From: Neobacillus mesonae
Lineage (GTDB): Bacteria; Bacillota; Bacilli; Bacillales; Cytobacillaceae
Length of the DNA: 64,000 nucleotides
NCBI RefSeq assembly: GCF_001636315.1
Contig: NZ_KV440949.1
Span: 770,203-834,202, forward strand
Direction: 5' to 3'
Part shown: positions 35,817-45,633 of the stretch, piece after piece
How positions within the stretch are numbered: the stretch's first letter is position 1
Layout of the letters: each line of letters opens with the position of its first letter
The notes under the pieces: generated by a model
Databases searched by the model: none
What the model was told of the DNA's origin: nothing
The model's input: only the letters and a program-made list of their open reading frames with translations
Program-made: the position numbers and the translations under genes

Positions 35817-36074
35817 GTGAGAATTTTTGAAAGTATTATTAATCATAAAATTAATACAATCACTGCTGAAGAACTATTGAAGTATGCAAAACAATTTAAT
35901 ATTACCGTAAATCGAGGGCAGGCAAAAAAGATAGCTGAATACTTAAAAGGAAAAAATATTAATATTTTTGATGACCGGGAACGATCCAAATTAATCAAGG
36001 AAATCGCCAAAGCTGCTGGGCCGGAGACCGCACGGGAAGTAAATAAATTATTTATGGAACTGGCAAAAAGTTAA
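35817..36074 (+). CDS. yqfT: DUF2624 protein (YqfT-like)
   Basis: This 85-residue helical protein of the DUF2624 family begins at GTG 35817, which follows GGAGGAGTGA. The longer ATG frame at 35766 overlaps upstream control sequence. Motifs are AEELLKYAKQFNI and AKKIAEYLKGKNINIFDDRER. Such proteins are small, cytoplasmic and of unknown role. Confidence 0.8.
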   Translation: MRIFESIINHKINTITAEELLKYAKQFNITVNRGQAKKIAEYLKGKNINIFDDRERSKLIKEIAKAAGPETAREVNKLFMELAKS

Positions 36075-36085
36075 TCCAAAAATTA

Positions 36086-36124
36086 AATGCACAAGAGATT
36101 GGGTCTATTAATCTCTTGTGCATT
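36086..36124. terminator. Bidirectional terminator between yqfT and ispH
   Basis: AAATGCACAAGAGAT arms pair with their complement around a short loop, forming a long perfect stem. Confidence 0.75.
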
Positions 36125-36164
36125 TCTTTGTTTTGCCTTCTAATTAGAAGCGGCTAGTATTAAT

Positions 36165-37103
36165 TTAATTTTTTACCTTTGGAAGGATTTTTGCTAATGG
36201 GACGTTTTTCTTTCGTTCCCACGTTGCTTCATTGTTTGGATCAAACTGTTCAAGGAATGAAATGACTTCCTTTGTGATTGGTGTCGGCGTAGAAGCACCG
36301 GAAGTTACCGCAACCGTTCTAGCATCCTTGATCCAATCAATCTGAAGTTCCGATATATCCGCAATCCGGTAGGCAGTGATTCCAGCAATTTCTTGGGACA
36401 CTTGGGCAAGGCGGTTAGAGTTATTGCTTTTCGGATCGCCGACTACTATCGTAACATCGGCTTCTGGCGCCTGTTCTGCCACAGCCTCCTGACGAATTTG
36501 CGTCGCATGGCAGATCTCATTATGCACCTCAACATGCGGGAATTTTTCCTTTACCTTTTCCATCGTGTCACGGACATCCCATTGACTCATTGTCGTTTGG
36601 TTGGTGACAATCAATTTATCGTGCTGTATGTCCAGGGCTTCGACGTCTTCAGGTGTTTGAACTAAATACACCATACCTGGGGCTACACCCAGGGCGCCTT
36701 CAGGCTCTGGATGCCCTTTTTTACCGATATAAATTGTGTAAAAGCCCTCTTTCGCTTTTTCCGCAATCAGGACATGTGTCCTCGTCACATCAGGACAGGT
36801 CGCATCCAACGTCACGAGCCCTTTCTTCTTAGCCAGCTCCCTGACCTCCGGAGAGATTCCGTGGGCAGTAAAAATAACCGTCCCCTTATCAACCTTTTCT
36901 AATATTTCCAAACGATTATTTCCATCAAGGGTGATAATTCCTTCTTCCTCAAAGGCATCCGTCACATGTTTATTATGGACAATCATCCCCAAAATGTAGA
37001 TTGGACGGGGAAGAGTTTTATCTAAAGCGGCATTTCTGGCAATCACCATGGCATCAACAACACCATAGCAATAACCACGTGGTGAAATTTTAATAACTTG
37101 CAT
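36165..37103 (-). CDS. ispH: 4-hydroxy-3-methylbut-2-enyl diphosphate reductase
   Basis: This 312-residue last enzyme of the MEP pathway makes IPP and DMAPP from HMBPP. Three iron-sulfur Cys are seen in GYCYGV (Cys12), DATCPDV (about 103) and [11 protein letters not shown] (about 198). Substrate-contact segments are [15 protein letters not shown] and NSNRL. With IspG it gives two iron-sulfur steps of the pathway in one window. Located beside yqfQ as in B. subtilis. Confidence 0.96.
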   Translation of the reverse strand: MQVIKISPRGYCYGVVDAMVIARNAALDKTLPRPIYILGMIVHNKHVTDAFEEEGIITLDGNNRLEILEKVDKGTVIFTAHGISPEVRELAKKKGLVTLDATCPDVTRTHVLIAEKAKEGFYTIYIGKKGHPEPEGALGVAPGMVYLVQTPEDVEALDIQHDKLIVTNQTTMSQWDVRDTMEKVKEKFPHVEVHNEICHATQIRQEAVAEQAPEADVTIVVGDPKSNNSNRLAQVSQEIAGITAYRIADISELQIDWIKDARTVAVTSGASTPTPITKEVISFLEQFDPNNEATWERKKNVPLAKILPKVKN

Positions 37104-37187
37104 TATTTAAACCTCCTAAAAAGGCTATTGATACTAGATTATACGTTTATTATATATAACTAATAGAAATAATACAAAGATAAATAA

Positions 37188-37229
37188 GGTGTCGGGCACC
37201 ATGTGAATTTTCACATGGTGCCCGACACC
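37188..37229. repeat. 42-bp palindromic repeat, copy 1
   Basis: Perfect 20-base arms (outer GGTGTCGGGC, inner ACCATGTGAA) flank a 2-base centre. The second copy at 40483-40524 differs by an A/T pair in place of a G/C pair at arm position 7, on both arms, so pairing is conserved. Confidence 0.9.
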
Positions 37230-37235
37230 TCAGCC

Positions 37236-37931
37236 TTAAATATATAATTTAGGCCTTGAAGATCCTTTGGGTGGTGTTGATTTTCTGGTTGAACTTGGCT
37301 GTTCACGTTGGGTGGTTGTTTTTGGCTGTTGGCTTGTTCTTCGTTTCGTTCTTTTGACGGTCGTTTTTGCTGTAGTGCTTTCCTTTAGTTTAGTATTACT
37401 TGACTCAATACTCGAACTTTCTTGTTTTGTATCGGTTGACTCATCCGTTTTATCTTTTGAAGAGTCCTTAAATCCACGATAAAGCTTCCAAAGGGCTGGA
37501 AGGTTTCTTACCAATGGCCCATACTGTTGAACCATTGGGCCTATTGTTTGAGCGGTTTTGATCATCTGCTGGGTATTATTAAGAAAGCCTGCAAGACCTC
37601 CGCCCCCTCCTGACCCAGAAAGGGATTGGAGTAATCCGCCTCCACCTGCGGCCCTTCCCGCTCCTCCCATCAAATTCCCTGCTCCTTGCATGGGTCCCAT
37701 AAATCCTCCCGGTCCCCCGGCACCAGCACCTCTCCCTAATAGTCTTGAAAGTAATCCGCCTCCACCGCGGCCCATTTGTCGTGCTCCCCCACCCATTAAT
37801 CCGCCTAAGGGATTCCCCTGCGGTCCCATCATGGGTGGCCGGCCGCCTCCAAATAGGTTAAGTCCGGAGCCCATCATATTTCCCCCGCCAAACATTCCAC
37901 CTTGCATCGGCATTCTTGGTCCTGGCAGCAT
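37236..37931 (-). CDS. yqfQ: YqfQ-like protein (VrrA family)
   Basis: The 231-residue low-complexity protein has an N-terminal Gly/Met/Pro/Arg-rich half (for example GGGNMMGSGLNLFGGGRPPM). A short conserved helical core follows (about 118-155, FLNNTQQMIKTAQTIGPMVQQYGPLVRNLPALWKLYRGF), then a Ser/Thr/Lys/Arg-rich tail. This fits YqfQ/VrrA, known in B. anthracis for a variable repeat locus; role unknown. ATG at 37931 follows AAAGGAGG. The gene lies beside ispH as in B. subtilis. Confidence 0.85.
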   Translation of the reverse strand: MLPGPRMPMQGGMFGGGNMMGSGLNLFGGGRPPMMGPQGNPLGGLMGGGARQMGRGGGGLLSRLLGRGAGAGGPGGFMGPMQGAGNLMGGAGRAAGGGGLLQSLSGSGGGGGLAGFLNNTQQMIKTAQTIGPMVQQYGPLVRNLPALWKLYRGFKDSSKDKTDESTDTKQESSSIESSNTKLKESTTAKTTVKRTKRRTSQQPKTTTQREQPSSTRKSTPPKGSSRPKLYI

Positions 37932-38237
37932 ACTTAATCCTCCTTTCAATCATTTCGAGCTTACAGGAAAATGAGTGAATAAAATAATGCCTTCCCAAAG
38001 CACGAAAATTACATTTCTATCCTTGTTCTAAGGTATGCATCTATTTTGAATTTGTTTAGGTAATTTACACAGAAGCCGCCTGAAAAAAGTGGTTTAAAAC
38101 TTTATAAGCAGTAAAAGATGATAATATAAGGAATGTTAACTGGAGATTTATAAGAAACTTTACTATAATTACATGATGAAAGAAAAGTGAATGTTTTTTC
38201 ATACGTATATTCTATCTGTTATATAAGGAGTAATTAA
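37932..38237. other. 306-bp control region between yqfQ and cshB
   Basis: This AT-rich divergent gap has a TATAAT near 38163 with a weak TGGAGA 17 bases upstream as a candidate cshB promoter. No RNA gene or repeat was seen. Confidence 0.35.
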
Positions 38238-39554
38238 ATGAAGGAAAATCGATTTGAACGTTTTAAGCTGCAGCCATTTATTATGGAGGCTATTCAACAG
38301 TTCGGCTTTTTCGAGCCTACAGAGATACAGGAGCGAATGATCCCGCTCGCCTTAAGCGGTGAAAGTGCGATTGGCCAGTCCCAAACCGGGACAGGAAAAA
38401 CCCTGGCCTACGTTCTTCCAATCCTTGAAAAGATAAAACCGGAACTAAATGAAGTTCAAGCAGTGATCACGGCCCCAACAAGAGAGCTTGCTTCTCAGAT
38501 TTATCAGCAAATTGTGAAGATAACAGAACACACTAACCAGGAACAGCACATTCTTACAAAATTATTTATTGGCGGGACGGACAAACAGCGGACCATAGAA
38601 AAATTAAAGGTGCAGCCGCAAATCGTCGTTGGAACACCAGGCAGAATCAGTGATCTGACAGCAGAACAAGCTTTGTTTGTTCACACCTCCAAAATCCTTG
38701 TTGTCGACGAAGCGGATATGATGCTGGATATGGGATTTATTGAAGATGTTGACAAGATTGCAGCAAGAATGCCCGAAAACTTGCAAATGCTTGTTTTTTC
38801 CGCAACGATTCCGGAGAAACTCAAACCTTTTTTAAAGAAATACATGGAAAACCCAAAAGTCATTCAGATCGAACCAAGAAGAAAAACAGCGGAAAATCTC
38901 GAGCATTATCTTTTACCATCAAGGCATCGGAGAAAAAAAGAACTGGTTCATGATGCCCTCCTTGCCTTTAACCCGTATTTAGCCATCGTCTTTACGAACA
39001 CAAAGAAAATGGCTGAAGAAGTGGCGGACTATTTAAATGAGCAGGGATTAAAGGTTGGCCGCGTACACGGGGATTTACCCCCTAGAGAACGTAAAAAAAT
39101 GATGAAGCAAATTCAAGACTTGGAGTATCAATATATTGTGGCAACAGACCTTGCTTCAAGGGGAATTGATATCGAAGGTGTAAGCCATGTCATTAACTAT
39201 GAACTCCCTTCGGATTTAGACTTTTATGTTCATAGGGTTGGCCGGACTGCCAGAGCAGGAAGTGCCGGTATTGCTTTAACAATTTATGATTTATCAGATG
39301 AAGATGCCTTAATCCGGCTTGAAAAAATGGGAATCCAATTTCAAAATGTTGATTTAAAAAAGGACGAGTTTATTAAACTCGAAGACCGAAACCGTCGAAA
39401 AATGCGCGTTAGACAAGCTGATGAGGCAGACTTAATCGCTAAGTCAATCGTAAAAAAACCGAAGAAGGTAAAACCCGGCTATAAAAAGAAAATGCAAGCC
39501 GAAATGGACAAAATCAAAAAGCGGAAGCGGAAATTAGATCAGAAAAAAAAGTAA
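38238..39554 (+). CDS. cshB: DEAD-box RNA helicase CshB
   Basis: The 438-residue helicase has Q motif FFEPTEIQERMIP, motif I SQTGTGKT (about 47-54), Ia PTRELA, II VDEAD (about 156-160), III SATIP, V TDLASRGIDIEG and VI HRVGRTARAG. It ends in a Lys/Arg-rich tail. It unwinds RNA, and CshB is cold-associated in B. subtilis. AAGGAG precedes the ATG. It is followed by nfo with 21 bases between, as in B. subtilis. Confidence 0.95.
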   Translation: MKENRFERFKLQPFIMEAIQQFGFFEPTEIQERMIPLALSGESAIGQSQTGTGKTLAYVLPILEKIKPELNEVQAVITAPTRELASQIYQQIVKITEHTNQEQHILTKLFIGGTDKQRTIEKLKVQPQIVVGTPGRISDLTAEQALFVHTSKILVVDEADMMLDMGFIEDVDKIAARMPENLQMLVFSATIPEKLKPFLKKYMENPKVIQIEPRRKTAENLEHYLLPSRHRRKKELVHDALLAFNPYLAIVFTNTKKMAEEVADYLNEQGLKVGRVHGDLPPRERKKMMKQIQDLEYQYIVATDLASRGIDIEGVSHVINYELPSDLDFYVHRVGRTARAGSAGIALTIYDLSDEDALIRLEKMGIQFQNVDLKKDEFIKLEDRNRRKMRVRQADEADLIAKSIVKKPKKVKPGYKKKMQAEMDKIKKRKRKLDQKKK

Positions 39555-39575
39555 GTAGAAAGGGAGAGGTAAGCT

Positions 39576-40469
39576 ATGTTAAAACTAGGGTCGCATGTTT
39601 CGATGAGCGGGAAAGAAATGCTCCTAGCCGCTAGTAAAGAAGCCGTTTCATACGGGGCAAACACATTTATGATTTATACCGGCGCCCCGCAGAATACAAG
39701 AAGAAAAAAAATTGAAGATTTAAATATTGAGGCAGGCAGAAAGCATATGGAGGAGCATGGCATAGACGAAATAGTTGTCCACGCCCCCTACATTATCAAT
39801 ATCGGAAATACATCTAATCCGGATACATTCGAATTAGGTGTTCGTTTCTTGCATTCAGAAATTGAACGGACTGAGGCTATTGGAGCCAAACAAATCGTCC
39901 TTCATCCCGGTGCCCATGTCGGCGCCGGAACAGAAGCGGGAATTAAGAAAATTGTTGAAGGCCTTAATGAGGTTTTAACCGGCAAGGAACAAGTTCAAAT
40001 CGCCTTAGAAACTATGGCCGGAAAAGGCTCAGAGTGTGGTAAATCATTTGAAGAACTTGCTATGATTATCGATGGTGTTAATTATAATGATCGCTTATCA
40101 GTATGCTTCGATACTTGCCATACGCATGATGCGGGATATAATATCGCTGAAGATTTCGACGGTGTATTATCTGAGTTTGATAAAATTGTCGGCTTGGACA
40201 GGCTGAAAGTGCTTCATATTAACGATAGTAAAAATGCTGTCGGAATGCGTAAGGACCGCCACGAAAACATTGGCTTCGGACATATCGGGTTTAAAGCGCT
40301 CAACTATATCGTCCATCATCCACAATTAATGGACATACCGAAGATTTTAGAAACTCCTTATGTAGGGGAAGATAAAAACAATAAAAAGGCTCCATATCAG
40401 TTTGAAATTGCCATGCTGCGCAGCCAGCAGTTTGATGCGGACTTACTGGATAAAATCTCGGTAGGATAA
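39576..40469 (+). CDS. nfo: Endonuclease IV (AP endonuclease)
   Basis: This 297-residue zinc-dependent AP endonuclease has the TIM-barrel motifs of the Nfo family: GSHVSMSG at the start, VVHAPYIIN (about 65-73), [31 protein letters not shown] (about 175-187), LHINDSKN and [14 protein letters not shown] (about 224-237). It repairs abasic sites in DNA. The palindromic repeat copy 2 follows immediately. Confidence 0.96.
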   Translation: MLKLGSHVSMSGKEMLLAASKEAVSYGANTFMIYTGAPQNTRRKKIEDLNIEAGRKHMEEHGIDEIVVHAPYIINIGNTSNPDTFELGVRFLHSEIERTEAIGAKQIVLHPGAHVGAGTEAGIKKIVEGLNEVLTGKEQVQIALETMAGKGSECGKSFEELAMIIDGVNYNDRLSVCFDTCHTHDAGYNIAEDFDGVLSEFDKIVGLDRLKVLHINDSKNAVGMRKDRHENIGFGHIGFKALNYIVHHPQLMDIPKILETPYVGEDKNNKKAPYQFEIAMLRSQQFDADLLDKISVG

Positions 40470-40482
40470 TAGTCAACTAAAA

Positions 40483-40524
40483 GGTGTCAGGCACCATGTG
40501 AAAATTCACATGGTGCCTGACACC
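40483..40524. repeat. 42-bp palindromic repeat, copy 2
   Basis: It has the same architecture as copy 1 with outer arm GGTGTCAGGC. It lies between convergent nfo and yqfO and is flanked by AAA and TTT, so here it can also serve as a bidirectional terminator. Confidence 0.9.
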
Positions 40525-40536
40525 TTTACCATTTTT

Positions 40537-41652
40537 TTAAATAAACTGAAATGGGTTCGTATTTTCTTCCGAAGGGAAAATCTCTACTTCAAAGCCAGCC
40601 TCCTTACACATGTTTTGAAGTGTTACAGTTAATCCCTTTTTCATTACTTTTTCCACATTGTGACCCGGGTCAATTATATTTAAGCCCTGCATCATGGCAT
40701 CATGCGCTGTATGATAATAAATATCACCCGTTACATACACATCTGCCCCTTTAAATTTAGCATGACTGAAATATTTATTTCCATCGCCGCCTAACACTGC
40801 CACCTTTTTCACCTTTGAAGTTAGATCGCCAACAACCCGAACTCTTTCCACCTCAAGGTTGGTTTTCACTTTTTCGGCAAACTCAGCTAAGGTCATTTCG
40901 CTTACTTTTCCGATTCTTCCTAAACCTAATACTTCACCTATATTTTCAAGAGGATAGACATCATAGGCCACCTCTTCATACGGATGGGCTTTAATCATCA
41001 AGGAAAGTGTTTTCTTTAGCAGCGGTTCTGGTACAATCGTTTCAATCCGAACTTCATCCACTGCCTCTAACGCCCCTGACTGCCCAATATAGGGGTTAGT
41101 GCCTTCCCCAGGCATAAACCTTCCTGTGCCGTCTGTAGAGAACGAGCAGTGGCTGTATCTGCCTATAAAGCCAGCTCCCGCTTCTCCAAGTACATGGCGG
41201 ATTTGCTCAGCATGGCTGGCGGGCACGAAAACAACAAGCTTTTTAAGCTTCGTATCAATCGTCGGCACCAATACTTCCGAATCTTCAATTCCTAATGCTT
41301 TAGCAAGCCAATCGTTTACGCCCCCTTTTGCTACATCAAGATTTGTATGAGCAGCATAAACGGCAATATCATGTTTTAACAGTTTTTCAATCATCCGCCC
41401 CTGTGTCGTGTCAGTAACAATATTTTTTAACGGGCGGAAAATCGGCGGATGATGGGCAATAATTAACTGAACATCTTTTTTAATCGCTTCATCAATGACA
41501 TTTTCAAGCACATCCAAAGCAACCATGACACGCTCAATCTTCTTATTTAAGCGGCCGATTTGCAGGCCGATTTTATCCCCTTCCATCGCCAAGCTTTTTG
41601 GGGCGAACTGTTCAAATAATTGAATAATTTCATGACCGTTAGGAATTTTCAT
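40537..41652 (-). CDS. yqfO: Nif3-like dinuclear metal-centre protein (YqfO)
   Basis: This 371-residue protein of the NIF3 family (annotated also as GTP cyclohydrolase 1 type 2) has metal motifs IIAHHPPIFRPL (about 59-70), YAAHTNLDVAKGGVN (about 94-108), and the C-terminal GGDGNKYF and DIYYHTAHD (about 310-318). An inserted PII/CutA-like domain (about 130-230) is present as in B. subtilis YqfO. Biochemical role unsettled. Its ATG lies inside the end of trmK with a GGAGGAGG site. Confidence 0.9.
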   Translation of the reverse strand: MKIPNGHEIIQLFEQFAPKSLAMEGDKIGLQIGRLNKKIERVMVALDVLENVIDEAIKKDVQLIIAHHPPIFRPLKNIVTDTTQGRMIEKLLKHDIAVYAAHTNLDVAKGGVNDWLAKALGIEDSEVLVPTIDTKLKKLVVFVPASHAEQIRHVLGEAGAGFIGRYSHCSFSTDGTGRFMPGEGTNPYIGQSGALEAVDEVRIETIVPEPLLKKTLSLMIKAHPYEEVAYDVYPLENIGEVLGLGRIGKVSEMTLAEFAEKVKTNLEVERVRVVGDLTSKVKKVAVLGGDGNKYFSHAKFKGADVYVTGDIYYHTAHDAMMQGLNIIDPGHNVEKVMKKGLTVTLQNMCKEAGFEVEIFPSEENTNPFQFI

Positions 41653-42361
41653 CTGGTATTACCTCCTCCACCAGTTGTATTTTATGTATCAATTCTTGCT
41701 TTTTCTCCAAGGTATCGGGGCTTTCAGCGGCATTTTCGAGCTGATGGTAAATTCGCTGCCAATTATTTTTTTCACCGAGCCACTTTTTCTTAAAAACTGG
41801 ATTTTTCTTCATTATGAGATATGGGCCAAGTAATAAACCAGCTTCCACATTTTGACCATATGGAGTCATTGGCGCATCGCCTTGTTCACCGACTAACACT
41901 TCGTAAATTTTTCCATCTTCCTCTAGAATTTCTTCAGCCGTAAGCACCCAGCCATTGTCCAAAAACCATTTCCGTATAGAAATCGCGCTTATATTAGGCT
42001 GCAAGATAAGCCTTTTCACTGCCCTTAGCTTTTCTTTTCCGTTTTCTAAAATACTCGCAATTAGCGCCCCGCCCATTCCCGCTATAGTTATACAATCCAC
42101 TTCATCAGGCTGAATCACTTCCAGTCCATCTCCTAAGCGGACTGAAATCAATTCTGACAGCCCTTCTGCTGAAACATTCCGTTCAGCAGACTGAAACGGA
42201 CCTTGTGCCACTTCACCGGCAACAGCAAAGGAAATTCCATTGTTTTTTGCTAAATAACAGGGTAAATACGCATGATCGGAACCAATGTCCGCTACTTTTG
42301 CTCCATTGGGTACATATTTCGCCACAGCCGAAAGCCGGGCTGATAGTTTATCAGTATTCAA
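41639..42361 (-). CDS. trmK: tRNA (adenine(22)-N1)-methyltransferase TrmK
   Basis: This protein of about 240 residues is a class I SAM methyltransferase with motif I VADIGSDHAYLPCYLA (about 22-37) and the catalytic-loop segment CITIAGMGGALI. The C-terminal half is helical. It methylates N1 of A22 in tRNAs. The start is uncertain: TTG at 42361 gives the family-like N-terminus after a GGTG site; two GTG codons at 42370 and 42373 are alternatives. It overlaps yqfO by 14 bases. Confidence 0.9.
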   Translation of the reverse strand: MNTDKLSARLSAVAKYVPNGAKVADIGSDHAYLPCYLAKNNGISFAVAGEVAQGPFQSAERNVSAEGLSELISVRLGDGLEVIQPDEVDCITIAGMGGALIASILENGKEKLRAVKRLILQPNISAISIRKWFLDNGWVLTAEEILEEDGKIYEVLVGEQGDAPMTPYGQNVEAGLLLGPYLIMKKNPVFKKKWLGEKNNWQRIYHQLENAAESPDTLEKKQELIHKIQLVEEVIPDENS

Positions 42362-42390
42362 CAAATACACCACACTTTTACATCTAGTAT

Positions 42391-42421
42391 AAAAAAGGTC
42401 CTTTACAGATGCAAAGGACCT
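42391..42421 (-). terminator. Terminator-like hairpin between cccA and trmK
   Basis: AGGTCCTTT and AAAGGACCT arms are followed by six T on the minus strand. Confidence 0.85.
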
Positions 42422-42494
42422 CGGGTACTAACTATATTTTTTACATATAAAACTGGAAGCAGCTATGAACACGAGGTTCTTTTTAAGCCGGATT

Positions 42495-42863
42495 TTACTG
42501 AAGTTTGGAAATCCAATCAGCCATCGCATCAGCCTGCTCTGGTTTTACAAGTCCTGGCGGCATGTTTCCTTTACCATGTTGGATAACATCCTTGATTTCG
42601 TCTTTAGAAACCTTTTTGCCAATTCCTTTTAATGCAGGACCTACTCCGCCTTGGTATTGATCGCCGTGACAGCCAATACAAGTGGATTTATAAATGTCTT
42701 CAGGGTTTGTTGCAGCAACTTCTGTTTTTTCTGCACCTTTACCCTCGCCTTTATCCTTCGCCATTTCTTTCATATCGCCTACACCTTTGAATGACAAAAT
42801 AAAGATGAGAGCAATACCGAAGACCATCACGAGAATGAAAGGAACAACCGGATTTCGTTTCAT
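42495..42863 (-). CDS. cccA: Membrane-anchored cytochrome c550
   Basis: The 122-residue protein has one N-terminal membrane anchor (about 6-25), a charged linker, and a cytochrome c domain with haem site CIGCH (about 61-65) and a distal Met in NMPPGLV (about 99-105). It carries electrons on the outer face of the membrane. Length and position beside rpoD match B. subtilis CccA. GGGAGG precedes the ATG. Confidence 0.93.
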   Translation of the reverse strand: MKRNPVVPFILVMVFGIALIFILSFKGVGDMKEMAKDKGEGKGAEKTEVAATNPEDIYKSTCIGCHGDQYQGGVGPALKGIGKKVSKDEIKDVIQHGKGNMPPGLVKPEQADAMADWISKLQ

Positions 42864-42997
42864 GATAAAACCTCCCTTATGTACGTAAACATGTTATTTA
42901 AATAAAAATCCTCCCACAAACAACTACTATTTTACTTTAAAATCAACAGAAGGAAAAGCCCTAAACTTATTTTCTTACGATAATCTTTTTAAAAAGA

Positions 42998-43022
42998 TAA
43001 AAGAGGCTATCGCAGCCTCTTC
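42998..43022 (-). terminator. Terminator of the acyl-CoA dehydrogenase gene
   Basis: AGAGGCT and AGCCTCT arms are followed by TTTT on the minus strand. Confidence 0.75.
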
Positions 43023-43045
43023 TTATCCTCCCCATTTTCAATTTT

Positions 43046-44185
43046 TTAACAACCAATTAATCGTGAAATAACCATTCTTTGTACCTCGGATGTTCCTTCG
43101 CCGATTTCCAGCAGCTTGGCATCACGCATCATTCTTTCAACATGGTAATCCTTCATATAGCCATTTCCCCCGTGAATTTGAACCGCTTGACTTGTAACCT
43201 CCATACAAATTTCAGATGCGTATAGCTTACACATCGCTGCTTCCTTAGAAAATGCTCTGCCCTGATCCTTTAACCAAGCAGCCTTGTAAACCATATTTCG
43301 TGCTAGTTCTATTTTCATTGCCATATCTGCCAGCTTAAATTGGATTGTTTGAAAAGAGGAAATTGTTTTTCCAAACTGCTTTCTTTCCTTCGAATATGCC
43401 AGCGCCTTCTCATACGCCCCCTGAGCAATCCCTACGGCCATCGCTCCTATTCCAATACGTCCGCCATCTAGTGTAATTAAAAATTGTTTAAACCCCTCTC
43501 CAGCCTTTCCTAAAAGGTTCTCGAGAGGAACTTTAACATCCTCAAGCACAAGTTCAGTTGTATTAGAAGAATGAAGACCCATTTTTTCATAATTATCTAT
43601 GATAGAAAATCCTTTTGCATCTGTCGGAACAATAATCGCAGTGATTTCCTTCGCTCCGTCCTTTTCTCCGGTTATAGCTGTAAGTGCCAAATGCTTGGCA
43701 TAGCTCGCATTCGTAATAAAACATTTATTGCCATTGATGACGAATTCACCATTTTCCACTTTAGCCGTTGTTTTTGTCCCGCCGGCATCAGATCCTGCAT
43801 TTGGTTCTGTCAGTCCAAATGCCCCGAATGATTCACCAGTACAAATAGGCGTTAAATATTTCTGTTTTTGTTCCTCTGTCCCAAACAAATGTAACGGTGC
43901 CCCTCCTAAAGAAATGTGGGCTGAGTATGTAATTCCTGTGGAGCCGCAGACACGGCTTAATTCTTCCACGACAATCGCGAAGCTTACAGAATCAGCACCG
44001 CCTCCGCCATATTCTTCTGGAAAAGGAAGACCCATCATCCCCAATCCTGATAATTTGTTAAAAATATCTAATGGAAATTGTTTTGTTCTGTCACGCTCGA
44101 TTGCACCTGGCGCAACCTCTTCTTCGGCAAATTCACGAATGGTCCGTTTGATCATTTCCTGCTCTGTCGTTAAATCAAAATTCAT
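43046..44185 (-). CDS. Acyl-CoA dehydrogenase
   Basis: This 379-residue FAD enzyme catalyses alpha,beta-dehydrogenation of acyl-CoA in fatty or branched-chain acid breakdown. Family features are FAFGLTEPNAGSDAGG (about 123-137), FITNASYA, the flavin segment RKQFGKTISSFQ and the catalytic Glu near the C-terminus in QIHGGNGYMKDYHVERMMRDAKLLEIGEGTSE (Glu in IGEGTSE). ATG at 44185 is preferred to one two codons upstream because of the GGGGGGAT site. It is not at this place in B. subtilis, so it appears to be an insertion between cccA and rpoD. Chain-length preference is unknown. Confidence 0.92.
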   Translation of the reverse strand: MNFDLTTEQEMIKRTIREFAEEEVAPGAIERDRTKQFPLDIFNKLSGLGMMGLPFPEEYGGGGADSVSFAIVVEELSRVCGSTGITYSAHISLGGAPLHLFGTEEQKQKYLTPICTGESFGAFGLTEPNAGSDAGGTKTTAKVENGEFVINGNKCFITNASYAKHLALTAITGEKDGAKEITAIIVPTDAKGFSIIDNYEKMGLHSSNTTELVLEDVKVPLENLLGKAGEGFKQFLITLDGGRIGIGAMAVGIAQGAYEKALAYSKERKQFGKTISSFQTIQFKLADMAMKIELARNMVYKAAWLKDQGRAFSKEAAMCKLYASEICMEVTSQAVQIHGGNGYMKDYHVERMMRDAKLLEIGEGTSEVQRMVISRLIGC

Positions 44186-44420
44186 TTCCATCCCCCCGAT
44201 ACTTTGTATACGCTTTCATTTATATTATAAAAGGAACGGAACAGAATTCTCAACATTTAAAAATTTCTTAAAATAAATTGTTATTTAAATATATTTATTT
44301 CCTTTAAAATACTTATTCATGTTAACAATATTAAATAAAAATCCCTTTATTTAAAAAGTAAATTTCCAAAAAAAGTTTATTTGCCCATTTGCAAAGTGAG
44401 AGACAATTCAGTAAAATAAT

Positions 44421-44459
44421 AAAAAAATAGTTTACTCCGAAAACGAAGTAAACTATTTC
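44421..44459 (-). terminator. Terminator of the dnaG-rpoD operon
   Basis: A 13-bp AAATAGTTTACT-containing stem is followed by seven T on the minus strand. Confidence 0.9.
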
Positions 44460-44466
44460 AGTCAGT

Positions 44467-45594
44467 TTATTCTAAGAAATCCTTTAGACGTTTGCTGCGG
44501 CTAGGATGGCGCAGCTTCCGTAAAGCTTTTGCTTCGATTTGACGGATTCGCTCGCGGGTTACACCAAACACCTTGCCGACTTCTTCTAAAGTGCGAGTTC
44601 GGCCGTCATCAAGGCCAAAACGAAGACGAAGGACATTTTCCTCACGGTCAGTCAGCGTATCAAGAACATCTTCAAGCTGCTCTTTTAATAATTCGTAAGC
44701 GGCATGTTCAGATGGAGATGTTGCATCTTGGTCCTCAATGAAATCTCCAAGGTGCGAATCATCTTCTTCACCGATTGGTGTTTCTAATGATACTGGCTCC
44801 TGGGCGATTTTTAAAATTTCTCTTACCTTATCCGGCGTTAAATCCATATCCTCGGCGATTTCTTCCGGTGTTGGTTCACGCCCAAGATCTTGAAGTAATT
44901 GCCGCTGTACGCGGATCAGTTTATTAATCGTTTCTACCATGTGCACAGGTATACGGATTGTCCGTGCTTGGTCGGCAATTGCACGGGTAATCGCTTGACG
45001 AATCCACCATGTGGCATACGTACTAAATTTGAAACCTTTACGATAATCAAATTTTTCTACGGCTTTTATCAATCCCATATTTCCTTCTTGGATTAAATCA
45101 AGGAATAGCATACCACGCCCTACATAGCGTTTGGCGATACTGACAACCAATCGGAGGTTTGCTTCAGCGAGACGCCGCTTGGCTTCTTCATCCCCTTGTT
45201 CTATGCGGTGAGCCAAGTCGATTTCCTCTTCAGCAGACAGCAGGTCAACACGGCCAATTTCTTTTAAATACATACGAACCGGGTCATTGATCTTTACCCC
45301 TGGCGGCACACTAAGATCATTTAAATCAAATTCATCATCTTCCTTGGATAAATCCTTGATGCTTGGGTCTTCCTCTTCACTATCACCGACCAATTCAATT
45401 CCTTGGTCACCCAAATATTCGTAGAATTCATCCATTTGATGTGAATCTAATTCAAAATGCGCCATTTTTTCGGCAATATCATCGTAGGCAAGGACACCGA
45501 CTTTCTTTCCTACCTCCGTTAATTGATGTTTCACCTGTTCTAAGGTCAATTCACTTTCGACCTCCTGTGACCGTGCTGATTTTTCAGCAGCCAT
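44467..45594 (-). CDS. rpoD: Primary sigma factor SigA
   Basis: This 375-residue housekeeping sigma factor has region 1.2 ([11 protein letters not shown]), region 2 with the -10 recognition helix [27 protein letters not shown], region 3, and region 4.2 [29 protein letters not shown], ending DFLE. Length is close to B. subtilis SigA (371). ATG at 45594 follows GAAGGAGGG; ten extra codons in the open frame are not supported. It is last in the operon behind dnaG. Confidence 0.97.
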   Translation of the reverse strand: MAAEKSARSQEVESELTLEQVKHQLTEVGKKVGVLAYDDIAEKMAHFELDSHQMDEFYEYLGDQGIELVGDSEEEDPSIKDLSKEDDEFDLNDLSVPPGVKINDPVRMYLKEIGRVDLLSAEEEIDLAHRIEQGDEEAKRRLAEANLRLVVSIAKRYVGRGMLFLDLIQEGNMGLIKAVEKFDYRKGFKFSTYATWWIRQAITRAIADQARTIRIPVHMVETINKLIRVQRQLLQDLGREPTPEEIAEDMDLTPDKVREILKIAQEPVSLETPIGEEDDSHLGDFIEDQDATSPSEHAAYELLKEQLEDVLDTLTDREENVLRLRFGLDDGRTRTLEEVGKVFGVTRERIRQIEAKALRKLRHPSRSKRLKDFLE

Positions 45595-45633
45595 AGGAAA
45601 CCCTCCTTCCAGAATCAAAAACAATAAAATAAT

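Noticed and set aside
37558..37974. Plus-strand Pro-rich frame of 138 codons
   Set aside because: It is the antisense shadow of the Gly-rich yqfQ gene; GC-rich Gly codons read as Pro on the other strand, and there is no ribosome site.
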